The translations under genes were made by a program, and so were the position numbers. DNA of 64,000 nt. It comes from Stomorhina lunata (Eukaryota > Arthropoda > Insecta > Diptera > Rhiniidae). Shown here in pieces: positions 1 through 10,048 of this stretch. Where the stretch lies: the NCBI GenBank assembly GCA_933228675.1, contig OW121740.1:159522486-159586485 (forward strand), in the 5' to 3' direction. The first letter of the stretch is position 1, and every line of letters starts with the position of its first letter. The notes below the pieces were generated by a model. The model had not been told where the DNA came from and did no database searches. It saw nothing but the letters and a program-made list of their open reading frames with translations.

Positions 1-288
1 GTTTCCAAATTATATAACACTCTACAATCAAAAAGGTTTGGAGGTGCATTCAGTATATCGCCGTTGAAAATCCAAAACTGCGTAACAACACTTTTTCAAA
101 TTTTACAGGAGAAGCAAAAATTCAAATATTTTTTTTTTTAATTCAAATATTTTATTTTCATATCTTACCCCAAGTTTGATGATACTCACTCATATTTGAA
201 TTTTGAAAATAGTGCACATGTAGATACGCAATTTTAAATTATTGATGTAAAACCGTTATTTTTGGTAGTAAAAATCTAAAAATTGGTA

Positions 289-1881
289 CACTCAGGGAAA
301 AAACGTGCTGATAATAAGATTTTCTGCTTGAAATCGAAACTTTTTCTGCTTGAAAGTAGAGTAAATACGAAAAATCTTATTTTGAGAATAAAATCTTAAT
401 TTTTTAAGATTCTTTGTAAGATCACAATCTTAAAAAAAATCTAAGCACAGGATAGATAACTAAGAATGTGTTGCGTATTTAAAGATAAAATAAAACACAT
501 TTTTTATTATTTTTTTCCTCTTCGAGGAATGTAATAGTATTCCTATATTTTAAAATTTATTTTAGATTATAGGTAGTTAGTAAAAAATTTTATCCTAAAA
601 ATACCTTGACTTCATCTTCCGTTGGAAAAAGTGTGCATATTTCTGTCAATATATCTTGGAAATCGTGAGGATGAAGTGGGAGATCCTTTTTTAGAATTTG
701 ATGTACTATAATCTGGATCAGCTCATCACGATAGTTATTGTTTAAATCTTTGTGTGAAGCATAAAATTCTAGGATGTTTTTGCCACTAACTGATTCATTC
801 AATAATGAAGCTAAATCGTATATAAATAAACGAAAATATTTTATGTTTTGTACACATTTAATGTATTAAGTAATTATCTAATACTTTTACCTTGTCAAAC
901 ACTTTTTTGTTAACTTCCACATTTACAGAGACGATAGAGTGGAAGTTACATCCGCACATTTTTGTAGCGGATGTAACTAAAGGACAAAACTGTTAGTGGT
1001 TTAATTTACTTTCTAAATGAAATATTAAAACCTGTTTCTTTTTCCAGACAAATAATTTTTCACGAAACTCCATCCGAAGTCCTAAGGGTGGAATGGCTTC
1101 CTTTACATCATCTGCTTTCATATACTGCAGACTTCTAAAAGTTACATTTGAGCCTGAAACAAATTAAATCAATATAATTTTTTATAAAGAAATTTACTTA
1201 TGTATTTATAAATATGATTAAAAACTTACGCTGCAGTACGGAAAAACGCATTCCAGATCGAATTCTTTCAAAAAAATTTTCAGCAACGAGTCATCGCCCG
1301 AGAAATCTGATGAAATTTCTTGTGAAGGGCAGTTCAATTCATACTCCCCATCACATACCGGAACTAAATTGCATTCTATTGAAATATTTAAAAGGATCAC
1401 TTCATCCGGATTAAGGTTTTCCATTTATATTTCTTATTAAATTTATATTTTTTTTTTATCAAAAAATTAGTTTTTCACTTTTTCGCAACTACTTTGGTCG
1501 GCGTATTACAATTTATGACAAAATACTGAGAAATTTCCCTTAAACAAGCACACAAATCTACAAAATCAAGAATACGATCTTAAGATTAGAACTTACAATC
1601 TTCAAAATAAGAATAAAATCTTGAAATCAAGATCACAATCTTGAAATAAAGAATACGATCTAAAATTAAGATTTAAAATCTTATAATAAGATTAAATAAA
1701 ATCTTAAAAGCAAACAAATTACATGTTTATTTTTAGATTGTATTCTCATAAATAAGAATTTATTCTTAAATTTAAGAATATAAATCTTACTGCTATATTT
1801 TCAAGATTGAAAATTCAAGATTTCGCAATCTTATATTGTAGATTTTTTTCTTGAAATCAGATCGTCATTTTTCTCTTAGTG
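289..1881. mobile_element. Inner element with AATCTT/AAGATT subterminal repeats and a gene inside
   Basis: It starts CACTCAGGGAAAAA at 289 and ends with the near-complement of CACTAAGAGAAAAA at 1881; both ends are bordered by TA (287-288, 1882-1883). Regions at 300-450 and 1560-1860 are packed with AATCTTA/TAAGATT words in both orientations, a layout typical of transposase-binding subterminal repeats. Between them lies a broken multi-exon minus-strand gene. It may be a second insertion inside 59-1977, or the core of the same element with imperfect inner repeats. The terminal match is short and imperfect, so the borders are moderately certain. Confidence 0.55.
590..1424 (-). pseudogene. Candidate multi-exon insect protein, SAM-like plus helical C-terminal domain; splice phases broken
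   Basis: Minus-strand coding blocks: 1424-1227 (starts MENLNPDEV, ends at a clean GTAAGT donor), about 1151-1031 (contains SLQYMKADDVKEAIPPLGLR, followed by CAG|GTTTTA), a possible block 997-898, and 811-590 (contains NESVSGKNILEFY, ends DEVKVFLG then stop). From memory, a large multi-copy group of uncharacterised insect proteins combines an (I/L)P.(I/L)G.R.(K/E)F SAM-like segment with a helical segment ending LFPTE. At least two junctions do not keep frame with the canonical splice sites I can see, so it is probably decayed or misassembled. It sits wholly inside the element 289-1881, so it is either that element's own gene or captured cargo. Confidence 0.45.
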
Positions 1882-1981
1882 TAGAGAGACATGTAAGACA
1901 ACTTTACGAATCATAATCAATCAAAAACTCGATTTTGATTTTTTTTAATGATACGCAGTTTTGGATTTTCAACGACGATAT

Positions 1982-2110
1982 TAAGATTGCACTTACAAAA
2001 TTAACAATCAATGGTTAGGTCCAAATATGGTCCACATTTTGAATTAGCTAAACCCTCATAGATACATACATATGTGAGATGATATGTTTCTTGGCGCGGC
2101 TGAGTTTGTT
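1982..2110 (+). repeat. Right-hand remainder of the DINE-1-like repeat interrupted at 55-1981
   Basis: This stretch (TAAGATT..., GGTCCACATTTTGAATT..., ACCCTCATAGATAC) parallels 30950-31275 in the Brd8 intron, and 1-58 parallels 30920-30950. Together they are one copy of that repeat split by the 59-1977 element. The terminal hairpin and CTTACTTGTT tail of a complete copy are not present here. Confidence 0.6.
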
Positions 2111-2247
2111 ACTTATGAGTGTAGATCGAATTTATGTTAAAAAAAATCTTCAGCCTTCCTACTTTTACGATATGGCCTTTCAAAATTTAATGCCAAAATA
2201 TTTCCTTTTAAAGATTGTTGAATTCTAATTTAAATATTTTTCTCCAG

Positions 2248-2708
2248 ATATCCCAAAAGCCTCCTCTAGTTCCATAACTAACCACACAAACAACTTTTCA
2301 TCGACCGTTTCATCAACACGCAAAGAACGCACAGCATTTACAAAGGAACAAATTAAGGCCTTGGAAAATGAATTTTTACATGCGAATTATTTAACCAGAC
2401 TAAGGAGATACGAAATAGCGGTAGCTTTGGATTTAACCGAAAGACAGGTAAAAAATGAATTTATTAAAAAAAAAAAATAAAATAAAAAAAATCAAGATTT
2501 GGAGATGCGGGGCATCGATCCCCGTACCTCTCACATGCTAAGCGAGCGCTCTACCATCTGAGCTACATCCCCATGCTGATGGCCTACGACAAAAGTTGTA
2601 TTTATTTATAGAAACTATTTTTTTTTATTTCATTTTTTTTAGGTTAAAGTGTGGTTCCAAAATAGACGCATGAAGTGGAAACGTTTAAAAGTTGATAAGC
2701 TGCAGTAG
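2248..2708 (+). CDS. btn: Mox/buttonless-class homeodomain protein, last two exons
   Basis: Exons are 2248-2447 and 2643-2708; the 5' exons are upstream of the window. The first follows a TTTTTCTCCAG acceptor and encodes a short linker, then homeodomain residues up to Gln44 ([19 protein letters not shown], then [20 protein letters not shown]). The second begins at Val45 and supplies helix 3 ([14 protein letters not shown]), then LKVDKLQ and TAG. The intron at homeodomain position 44/45 is a site shared by many homeobox genes. [27 protein letters not shown] is the signature of the Meox/Mox class, whose Drosophila member is buttonless, a nuclear DNA-binding factor of dorsal median cells. Only seven residues follow helix 3. 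The alternative is another Mox-related paralogue. Confidence 0.85.
2500..2572 (-). tRNA. tRNA-Ala (anticodon AGC)
   Basis: The minus strand reads a complete 73-nt cloverleaf. The acceptor stem GGGGATG pairs with CATCTCC plus discriminator A; the D-arm is TAGCTCAGATGGTAGAGC (A box); the anticodon loop is CTTAGCA with anticodon AGC; the T-arm has GGATCGATGCC (B box type). There is no intron. It lies antisense inside the 195-bp intron that divides the homeobox of the btn-like gene, with an oligo-T tract (minus sense) downstream at about 2471-2490 that can end Pol III transcription. Confidence 0.97.
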
Positions 2709-4610
2709 GGGAAGGAGATGGAAAAGAATTGGATGGGAATTGTTAATTTTTAATAAATTTATTAACAAAGTAAAAAAATAGAAAAAAAAATCAACGTTTG
2801 TTGGTTTGTTACAAAAAAAAACCTGTTAAAACCCATTTTTGGTGCAAAAGAACTGAGATTTTCAAGCGGAATTTATTTATTTTACATCTACTTAGAAAGC
2901 TGTGTCCCCGTACCATGAAATAAATAAATAACTAAAACTCCTCAATTTAAAATTATCGCGGAGGGAAGGAAAGGAAATGGAGAAAAACATTATTTTGACC
3001 AAAATGTGTCCATAAGAAATGTTGATAGAAAATCAAACAAAAAAACTCTGTTAAAAAAATCATATTTTTTAAAAACTTTGGAAAATTTGATTAGAGACAA
3101 GAAAGCAAGAAAATTGGAAAGAAACATTTCGCTTAGGATTATTTATTATTTATATTATTAAATATTTTGGTGGATGGAATTAAAATTACACTACTCTCAC
3201 TTACACACTAACATTTAATATAAAAAACATTTTTAATTTTTACAAAAATTTTCGAATTTAAAATTCTTCTTCTACTAATCAATCATCTAATTAAAATTGG
3301 AAGGAAGGAATTACACGAAATTTTTGTAATTTAAAAAAAAAATAAATTTTTTTATTATTAAAAAAAACTATAAATAAACAAAATACAAAAAGTGATACAA
3401 ATACAATTTTTTAAATAAAATTCACAAAAATTTTTATTTAAAATTTTAACAAAAAAATTTTAAATCCCAAAAAAATTTTTGTTTTTACAAAAAAATTGAT
3501 TTAATTTATAAAATTTTTAAATATATTATACATCATAATAATTAATAATTTTAAAATAAAATTTTTAAAGTTAGAGAAAGAAAAAATTAATAATAATTGC
3601 TTATATATTTCAATTTTTTTTTACAATTTTAATTAAAAAGTTTCTTTCTTCGATGAATTTTGAAATTTTTTCACGTCTAACTAATTTTTTTATAAAAAAG
3701 GACAAAAAAATATACAGTGTATTGAATGGATATTTTTGAGATTTTTTTTATATGAATATTTAAAAAACCTATTATATTTTAAAAAATTTATCACTCCAAC
3801 CAATTACTTTTGATTTATATCTAATTGTATAAAATTAAGCGACTTTGAGCTCCTACTGAAATTTGATACCTAAAATGTATGTTTTTGCGATTTTATGAAC
3901 TTTTAAAAAACCTATCTATATTTTAAAAAATTTATAAAAATTCGGGTCAAATAAAAAGACATGCCATTCACGAGTAGAGCAAAATTTGTTTGCTTGTATC
4001 CCATTATATATTCCAATATAAATTTTTTTATACATACAAAAAAATACAAACAAATTTTGTCTTTGTTTATTAATGATTTCGGATTTATATATTATTTGCC
4101 CCATATATTGTAAAATATTTTTCGATAAATATATTTTCTATAGAAATTTTTTCGATAAAAATATTTTTCTATAAAAATTTTTAATAAAAAAATATTGCTT
4201 AAAAAATGTTGAAAATATTGAAAAACATTTTCGATAAAAATATTTTTTTTTATAAAGAAAGACATTTTTTTTTTTTGATAAAAAATTTTCTATAGAAAAA
4301 AAAATTTTGATAAAAAAATCGGAAGGAGTAGTAGTAGGGAAGGAATTATTTATATATTAATTAAAATTAGAAAAGGACGCAATTTTTAAAATTTTCGTTA
4401 AAATATGAAAAAAAGTTTTGTGAAATCTATTTTTTTTTTTTTGGAAATATTTTTTTTTATTATACACAATTTATACAAAACTCTTTTTAATTATTAATTA
4501 TATTGTTGATAGATTTTTTTTATTAGAAAAGATTCTTCTTGATTGATACTAAAATTTATTTTTTTTAATATAAATCTTTTTCGTTTTATATAAAAATTTT
4601 CTGGGTCGGA
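2709..4610. other. AT-rich intergenic DNA, homopolymer-rich
   Basis: This follows the btn stop. AATAAA-type polyadenylation signals occur within 50 bp (TTTTAATAAATTT near 2750). The rest is A/T runs and degenerate AAAATTTTTCGATAAAAA words around 4120-4320. I see no coding region or RNA gene. Confidence 0.6.
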
Positions 4611-5707
4611 AGCTTTTGGTTTGGGAGATAGTGCTTTAAAGTTCTGAAATATAAATCGATATATCTCTCTTATTTTTCCACCGATAGTGACATTATATAT
4701 ATCATGAAAAGTGCTCCCAAATATCTTTCAGAAGAGGTATCTCAATCGACTTTAATTAACCCATTGAGGAGTTATAGAGAAAAATGTTAAATTTTACCCT
4801 TGGTTTTTGTACAAAAGTGTCGATATCTCAAAAACTGATCGATATGACATAAACCAATGATATATAGAAATAAGTTGTCAACCTTTTAAGCTTTAATTTT
4901 GTGCTAATAGTCAGCCAAAATCTTTAAAGATAACAGAGATATTGAGACTTAAATTTGATTTTTATTTTTAATTTTTCAGTTTCAAAGTCTAGTTAACTGA
5001 CTGCACCGATTTTAATAATTTTTATGGCCCATAAAAAACTTTTAATTTTCAGATAGTAGTGTAAAAATTTTTGGCAAGCGATTTTTTGGAAATAATTTTC
5101 CAATATGAATTTTTATTTGACATTACTTTTTAATTAATGTTAAAATAAAAATGTAGATAGAAAGCGCCGCAGGCGAAGAAAAATTATTTCAAAAAAATCG
5201 CGGGATTTTTTTGAAATAATTTTTCATATTTTATTTCATTTTGCACTATTATTCTTAAAATTAAAAGTTTATTGGGCCATAAAAATGACTAAAATCGGTG
5301 CAGTTCAGTTAAACTAGACTATAAAACTGAAAGATACAAAAAATCAACTTTAACCCTCGATATCTCTGTTATGTTTAAAGATTTTGGCTCACTATTGGTT
5401 CCAAAGGAATGCTGATGAATAGGTTTGCTACTTACGTATATATATACCATTGTTTTATGTCATATCGATTAGTTTTCGAGGTATGGGCATTTTTTACAAG
5501 AACCTAGGGTAAAATTTAACAATTTTGTTAATAATTCCTTAATGGGTTAATAAAAAGCCGATTGAGATATCTCATCTAAAAGATATTTTGGACCACTTTC
5601 ACATGATATACATATTGCAACTATCGGTACCAAAATAAGAGAGATATATCGATTTGTATTTCGGAACTTTAAAGCACTATATCTCCCAAACCAAAAATTT
5701 CCGACAA
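4611..5707. mobile_element. 1.1-kb foldback element with long inverted arms
   Basis: The left arm begins TCGGAAGCTTTTGGTTTGGG and the right arm ends with its near-complement CCCAAACCAAAAATTTCCGA. The complementarity runs inward for roughly 500 bp on each side at about 80 percent by eye (for example the GTGCTTTAAAGTTC, ATATATCTCTCTTATTTT and AATCGGTGCAGT blocks occur in both). The centre near 5160-5210 has a small GC-rich patch (AGCGCCGCAGGCGAAG) and a hairpin around AATCGCGGGATT. No ORF is present. A partial further copy of the inner part follows at 5708-5780. This looks like a Foldback-type or large MITE insertion. Confidence 0.75.
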
Positions 5708-6411
5708 AAAATTTTTACACTATTATTCTTAAAATAAAAAGTTCTTTATGGGCTATAAAAATTTTTAGGATCGTTTGTAACTGGACTTTTGGTCCTCGCC
5801 AACTGCGCCTTCAAAAAAGCCCAATTTGGAAAAAAATTATTATTTGGTTTAAATAAAAATTTCTCAAAGGACCAATCTAAAAAACCAATTTAAAAAAGTA
5901 TAAATCATTTATATTTCCTGATATTATTGATCTAACTAATTATTGATTAAAAAAGTTTTTTCTGAAACGTGTTGGTTGCAAATAGTGTCAGTGTTGCCAT
6001 TTTTGTAAAAAAAAATAATTTTATGAATTATTTCTTTCTATGAAAATTTTTCGACAAAAATTTTTTCTGCAGAAAAAATTTTGATAGAAAAGTAGAAAAA
6101 AAAGTTGAAAAATATTTTTTTTCTATTGAAAAATTTTCCTTTCAAAACAATTTATATTTATAAAAAATTTTCGATTAAAAAAAAATACTTTTATGGATAA
6201 AATTTTCAATAAAGTAATTTTTCTTAGAAGATAAAAAAATTTTCTTTCTCTCTCTCTATAGAAAAAAAAAAAAAAATTTTCGATAAAATAAATTTCGATA
6301 AAATATTTTTTTTTTAATAGAAAAAAAATTTTTTCGACAAAATATTTTTTTTTTTTTAATAGAAAAAAATTTTAAACAAAAATAATTTTTTAATTAATCA
6401 TAAAAATCACT
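5708..6411. other. AT-rich DNA with AAAATTTTCGATAAAA words
   Basis: It starts with a partial repeat of foldback interior (TTTTTACACTATTATTCTTAAAAT), then becomes runs of A/T with repeated TTTTCGATAAAA-like words and a short TCTCTC tract near 6246. I see no gene. Confidence 0.5.
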
Positions 6412-6543
6412 TTGTTAGTTTCTTACTACCACGTCAATTTCTAGTCATCATTTTTCAAAATTCGATTCGTAGCCACCCAACAAATCTAGTTTTTTGAAAA
6501 TTATGACTATAAAATTGACGTGGTAGTAAAAAACTATCAAAGA
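6412..6543. mobile_element. Short palindromic MITE
   Basis: The left half TTAGTTTCTTACTACCACGT...TAGTCATCATTTTTCAAAA is mirrored by TTTTTTGAAAATTATGACTA...ACGTGGTAGTAAAAAACTA. Arms are about 50 bp with a loop of about 30 bp that includes TAGCCACCCAAC. There is no coding capacity, and I did not find a clear target duplication. Confidence 0.65.
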
Positions 6544-6893
6544 GAGAAATGAAGCCCTTACAGAGCCGCGATATATAAAATGTTATGATCGGACTCAAAA
6601 TGGCGACACAGTTAACAAAATACTAAAAGGGCGGTATTTGTAGGCGTGGTAAACAAATATTTTTTTTTTAGAATTGTATTAACATTACCTTGATCCTAGG
6701 GGGTGACTGACGCAACTTTTTTTTTTGTATGGAAGGCGAACCGCTTTTAATATGGACAACAAACCCACAGTCAAAAAATTGTTCATCTTTTTCATCCGAT
6801 GAAAAAAATTTTGATAGAAAAATTTAAATTTTATTTCTGTAAATTAATAATTATTGTAAAAAAGCGCTTTTTATAAATATATAATAATAATTA

Positions 6894-9530
6894 ATTACAC
6901 AGCACAACAAAATAAAAAAAATTTCATGTGCTCTTAAAACCACTATACAATTTTGATGTATCATGACTACCTTTGTACAAAAATGGTAAAATTTTTAAAT
7001 TCTATGGCAAGATTTTTTTTTAAATTGCAATTTTTTTTAGACGTTTCTTCAAATAATTAATGATAACTCAAAAACTACTAGTCCGATATTATTAAAATAA
7101 AATCAGAAAAATTAAGATTTACATAGCCTTCAATTCGTCGATATATCGCGTTCCAATCGGATCAATAGTATCGGAATTATAATAAAAAACTTAAGAAAAA
7201 AATATATTTTTTACGTAAAAATGGCAAAAATTTTCGTTTTAAAAAAATCATGAAAAATCGAAAACGCCAAAAACTTCCAGATTTATTATTTTATCGCATA
7301 GCAACATATAATAGCAACAAAATGAGATATCGACCATAAAAATCGATTGATATTTTAGTTTTTTGCTTGACATACGCATTATAGCGGGTTTTCAAATGTA
7401 TGAAAAAAAATAAATTTTCCAATTTCAATGAGAAACTTCCACCCACAAAATGAGAAACTTCCACCCACAAAATTTTAGTCGAATTGGACAACGTTAACAC
7501 GTAGCGCATAGGCCCCAAATCTAAAAAATAGCGTTTAAATCGAAAAAATTGACAAATTTTCAGTTTTTGAAAAATTAAAGCTATTTATTCCCCCTTTTGC
7601 AAAAAAGTGGATTCTAGTTCTTAGTGCAAAGGCAATGATTTTTCCAATAAGCTACATGCCTTTAAAATCGGTTAAACAGTTTTCGAGTTACTACAATTTG
7701 CACTGGCCATTACATGTTTTTGAGGACTTGCCGAAGCCAATTGACCAAAAAATGTGACTAAATAAAATCGATGGAATAGATCGAAAATGTATTTCATCGT
7801 TTTATTCATGTATTTTATTTTATATTTTATTTTTTAAATTTATTACAACATATAAAATAAGGAAATATATATTATAAACTACAAACTTTGGAATTTTCTT
7901 CTATGACATTTTCCATTATTGAATAACGAAGTGTTGCTCTGAATACTCTGGCAAAAATCTGCCATCATGTGTGCATCCCAGCGACCTTGGTATCTTTTCT
8001 CCATTGTCCGAATATCTTGGTGAAATCGTTCGCCCTGTTCCTCACTTAAGTCTTCTAGATTTTCAGGAAAACGATCTAAGTGACTGTGAAGGTAATGTAA
8101 CTTGATGCTCATGTTGCATCCAAGATTCTGGAAGTAAGTTAACATCTCTTCAAAGTGCGCAACATAATTATCATCCTTGTTATTTCCTAAGAAATGTTGA
8201 ATAACCTATACAAACGAATCCCATGCATTTTTCTCAATTTCTGACATTGAACTGAGAAAATCGGTATCTTTGATCAATTTGCGAATTTGTGGGCCGTCAA
8301 ATATTCCTGCTCTCAGCCTTCAATACTGTATTTCCACAATAACACGTGTCCCACAGAAATACGTGTTTTGCTCAAAACAGTATTTCGCGTACTTGTTTTG
8401 CCATACATTTCATCCAAAACACTTTGGCAGTACCTGGATATTGTATAGTGGTTTCAAAAGCATCGAATTTTTTATTTTGTTGCGTTGTGTAATAGGAAGA
8501 TATCAGTCAATTTTAGCGAAATTTTATATTTTATTATTTAAATGTAAAAGTTAAAGTTAAAAAAGAAAAAAATAATAAATTTTAAACTAAGTAAAATGTT
8601 TTTGTAAATTGTCTTCGGCAAGTCCTCAAGGTCATGTAATGCCAGTGAAAATTGTAATAACTCGAAAACTGTTTAACCGATTTTAAAGACATGTAGCTTA
8701 TTGGAAAAACCATTGCGTTTGCACTAAGAATCAGAATCCAATTTTTTGGAAAAGGGGGAATAAATAGCTTTAATTTTGCAAAAACTGAAAATTTGTAAAT
8801 TTTTCGATTTAAACGCTATTTTTCAGATTTGGGGCCTATGCGCTACGTGTTAGCGTTATCCAATTTGACTAAAAATTTGTGGGTGGAAGTTTCTCACCAA
8901 ATCTCACAATAATCCGACATGCACCCCTTGAAATTGGAAAATTTATTTTTTTCATACATTTGAAAACCCGCTATAATGCGTATATCAAGCAAAAAACTAA
9001 AATTTTGTGAAAATGAGCGAATTTACTAAATTGTGAATAAATTCGAAAAAAATCAATCGATTTTTATGGTCGATATCTCATTTTGTTGCTATTATATGTC
9101 GCTATGCGATAAAATAACAAATCTGGAAGTTTTTTGCCGTTTTCGATTTTTCATGATTTTTTTAAAACGAAATTTTTTGCCATTTTTACATAAAAAATAT
9201 ATTTTTTTCTTAAGTTTTTTATTATAACTCCGATACTATTGATCCGATTGAAACGCGATATACAGACGAATTAAAGGCTATGTAAATCCTAATTTTTCTG
9301 ATTTTATTTTAATAATATCGGACTAGTAGTTTTTGAGTTATCATTAATTATTTGAAGAAATGTCTAGAAAAAATTGCAATTTAAAAAAAAAAAAAATTCT
9401 TTTAAATCTTGCCATAGAATTTAAAAATTTTACCATTTTTGTACTATGGTAGCCATGATTACATCAAATGTATATAGTGGTTACTCGAGCAAATTTTTGC
9501 TGTTGACCTGTGTTATGGTTGCAAATTTTA
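6894..9530. mobile_element. 2.6-kb element with terminal inverted repeats of about 0.8 kb
   Basis: The left arm (about 6894-7775) and right arm (about 8600-9530) are inverted copies. For example CTTTGTACAAAAATGGTAAA at 6973 is matched by the reverse complement near 9440, and the block with GGGGCCTATGCGCTACGTG near 8830 matches the reverse strand near 7500. Arms differ by small indels and substitutions. The 0.8-kb centre contains the decayed minus-strand ORF at 7879-8303. Outer borders are set by where complementarity fades (ACACAGCACAACA against AACACAGGTCAACAGC) and could be off by 20 bp. Confidence 0.75.
7879..8303 (-). pseudogene. Fragment of a transposon-associated insect ORF (FPENL/GERFHQDI motif)
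   Basis: Read on the minus strand from about 8303 it gives AGIFDGPQIRKLIKD..., one in-frame TAG just before VIQHFLGNN, then LGCNMSIKLHYLHSHLDRF, EEQGERFHQDIRTMEKRYQG and a natural stop at 7879. I recall this block as the C-terminus of a multi-copy family of uncharacterised insect and other invertebrate proteins that spreads with transposons; I do not know its biochemistry. The upstream part of the family's ORF is absent. The stop codon and truncation mark it as a relic. Its position between the long inverted arms suggests it was this element's own gene. Confidence 0.7.
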
Positions 9531-10048
9531 TATTAAAATAGGTTTTTTTGTTTGTTGCCCGCCCTATCTACTAGATGAGTAGTTTTAACGTCAAAAAGTT
9601 TACTTTTTTAGAAAATCCCTGCAAAGCGAGCGATGAGATACCAAAAAGAAACCCAAACAAAGGTCCCATAATATTATATTAGGACTTTTTTTTATAGTTT
9701 AAATTAATTAACTAACCTTCGATGTCGATGAATAAATAAATAATGATGATGATGGATCGATCGATCGATTGTTGAAAATTTTGAAATTTCAGAAATATTA
9801 AAATTTTTCAAAGCCAACAAACAAGAAGTCAAAAATAAACAATCAAAAAATATTTTTCTTTCTGTGCTACAAGTCAGTTTTTGCTGTTTTGAGTTTATCC
9901 ATCATATTGATTCCCTCTCCCTCCACTGGGAGTCAAAGGATAACAGAAAGAAGAAGAGAGCGAAAGAAGAAGAAGAAGAGAGCGAAAGAAGAAACTGTTA
10001 TTGACTCATTAGGTATTACAAACTCGAATGTAGTATTTATTATATTCA
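9531..10048. other. Intergenic DNA with simple repeats
   Basis: No gene is visible. A short GATGATGAT/GATCGATCGATCG tract lies at 9741-9770 and a purine-rich GAAGAAGAAGAAGAGAGCGA tract at about 9948-9995. Coding similarity to the transposase-like ORF becomes clear only at 10049. Confidence 0.5.

Larger units (their letters stand above)
59..1977. mobile_element. 1.9-kb inverted-repeat DNA transposon inserted in an older repeat
   Basis: The ends are 26-bp inverted repeats (59-84 and 1952-1977) with a single mismatch; the core is GTTGAAAATCCAAAACTGCG. They are flanked by ATAT at 55-58 and 1978-1981, so the target duplication is either ATAT or TA (the sequence cannot tell these apart). The flanks 1-58 and 1982-2110 together resemble the uninterrupted repeat at about 30920-31270, which has a single ATAT at the matching point and so serves as an empty site. 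I see no transposase; the interior is taken up by a second element (289-1881). The superfamily is unassigned, though a TA target would fit Tc1/mariner-like elements. Confidence 0.8.

Noticed and set aside
8270..8554. 94-residue plus-strand ORF in the centre of the long inverted-repeat element
   Set aside because: It lies across the opposite strand of the recognised GPQIRKL coding block and has no family signature.
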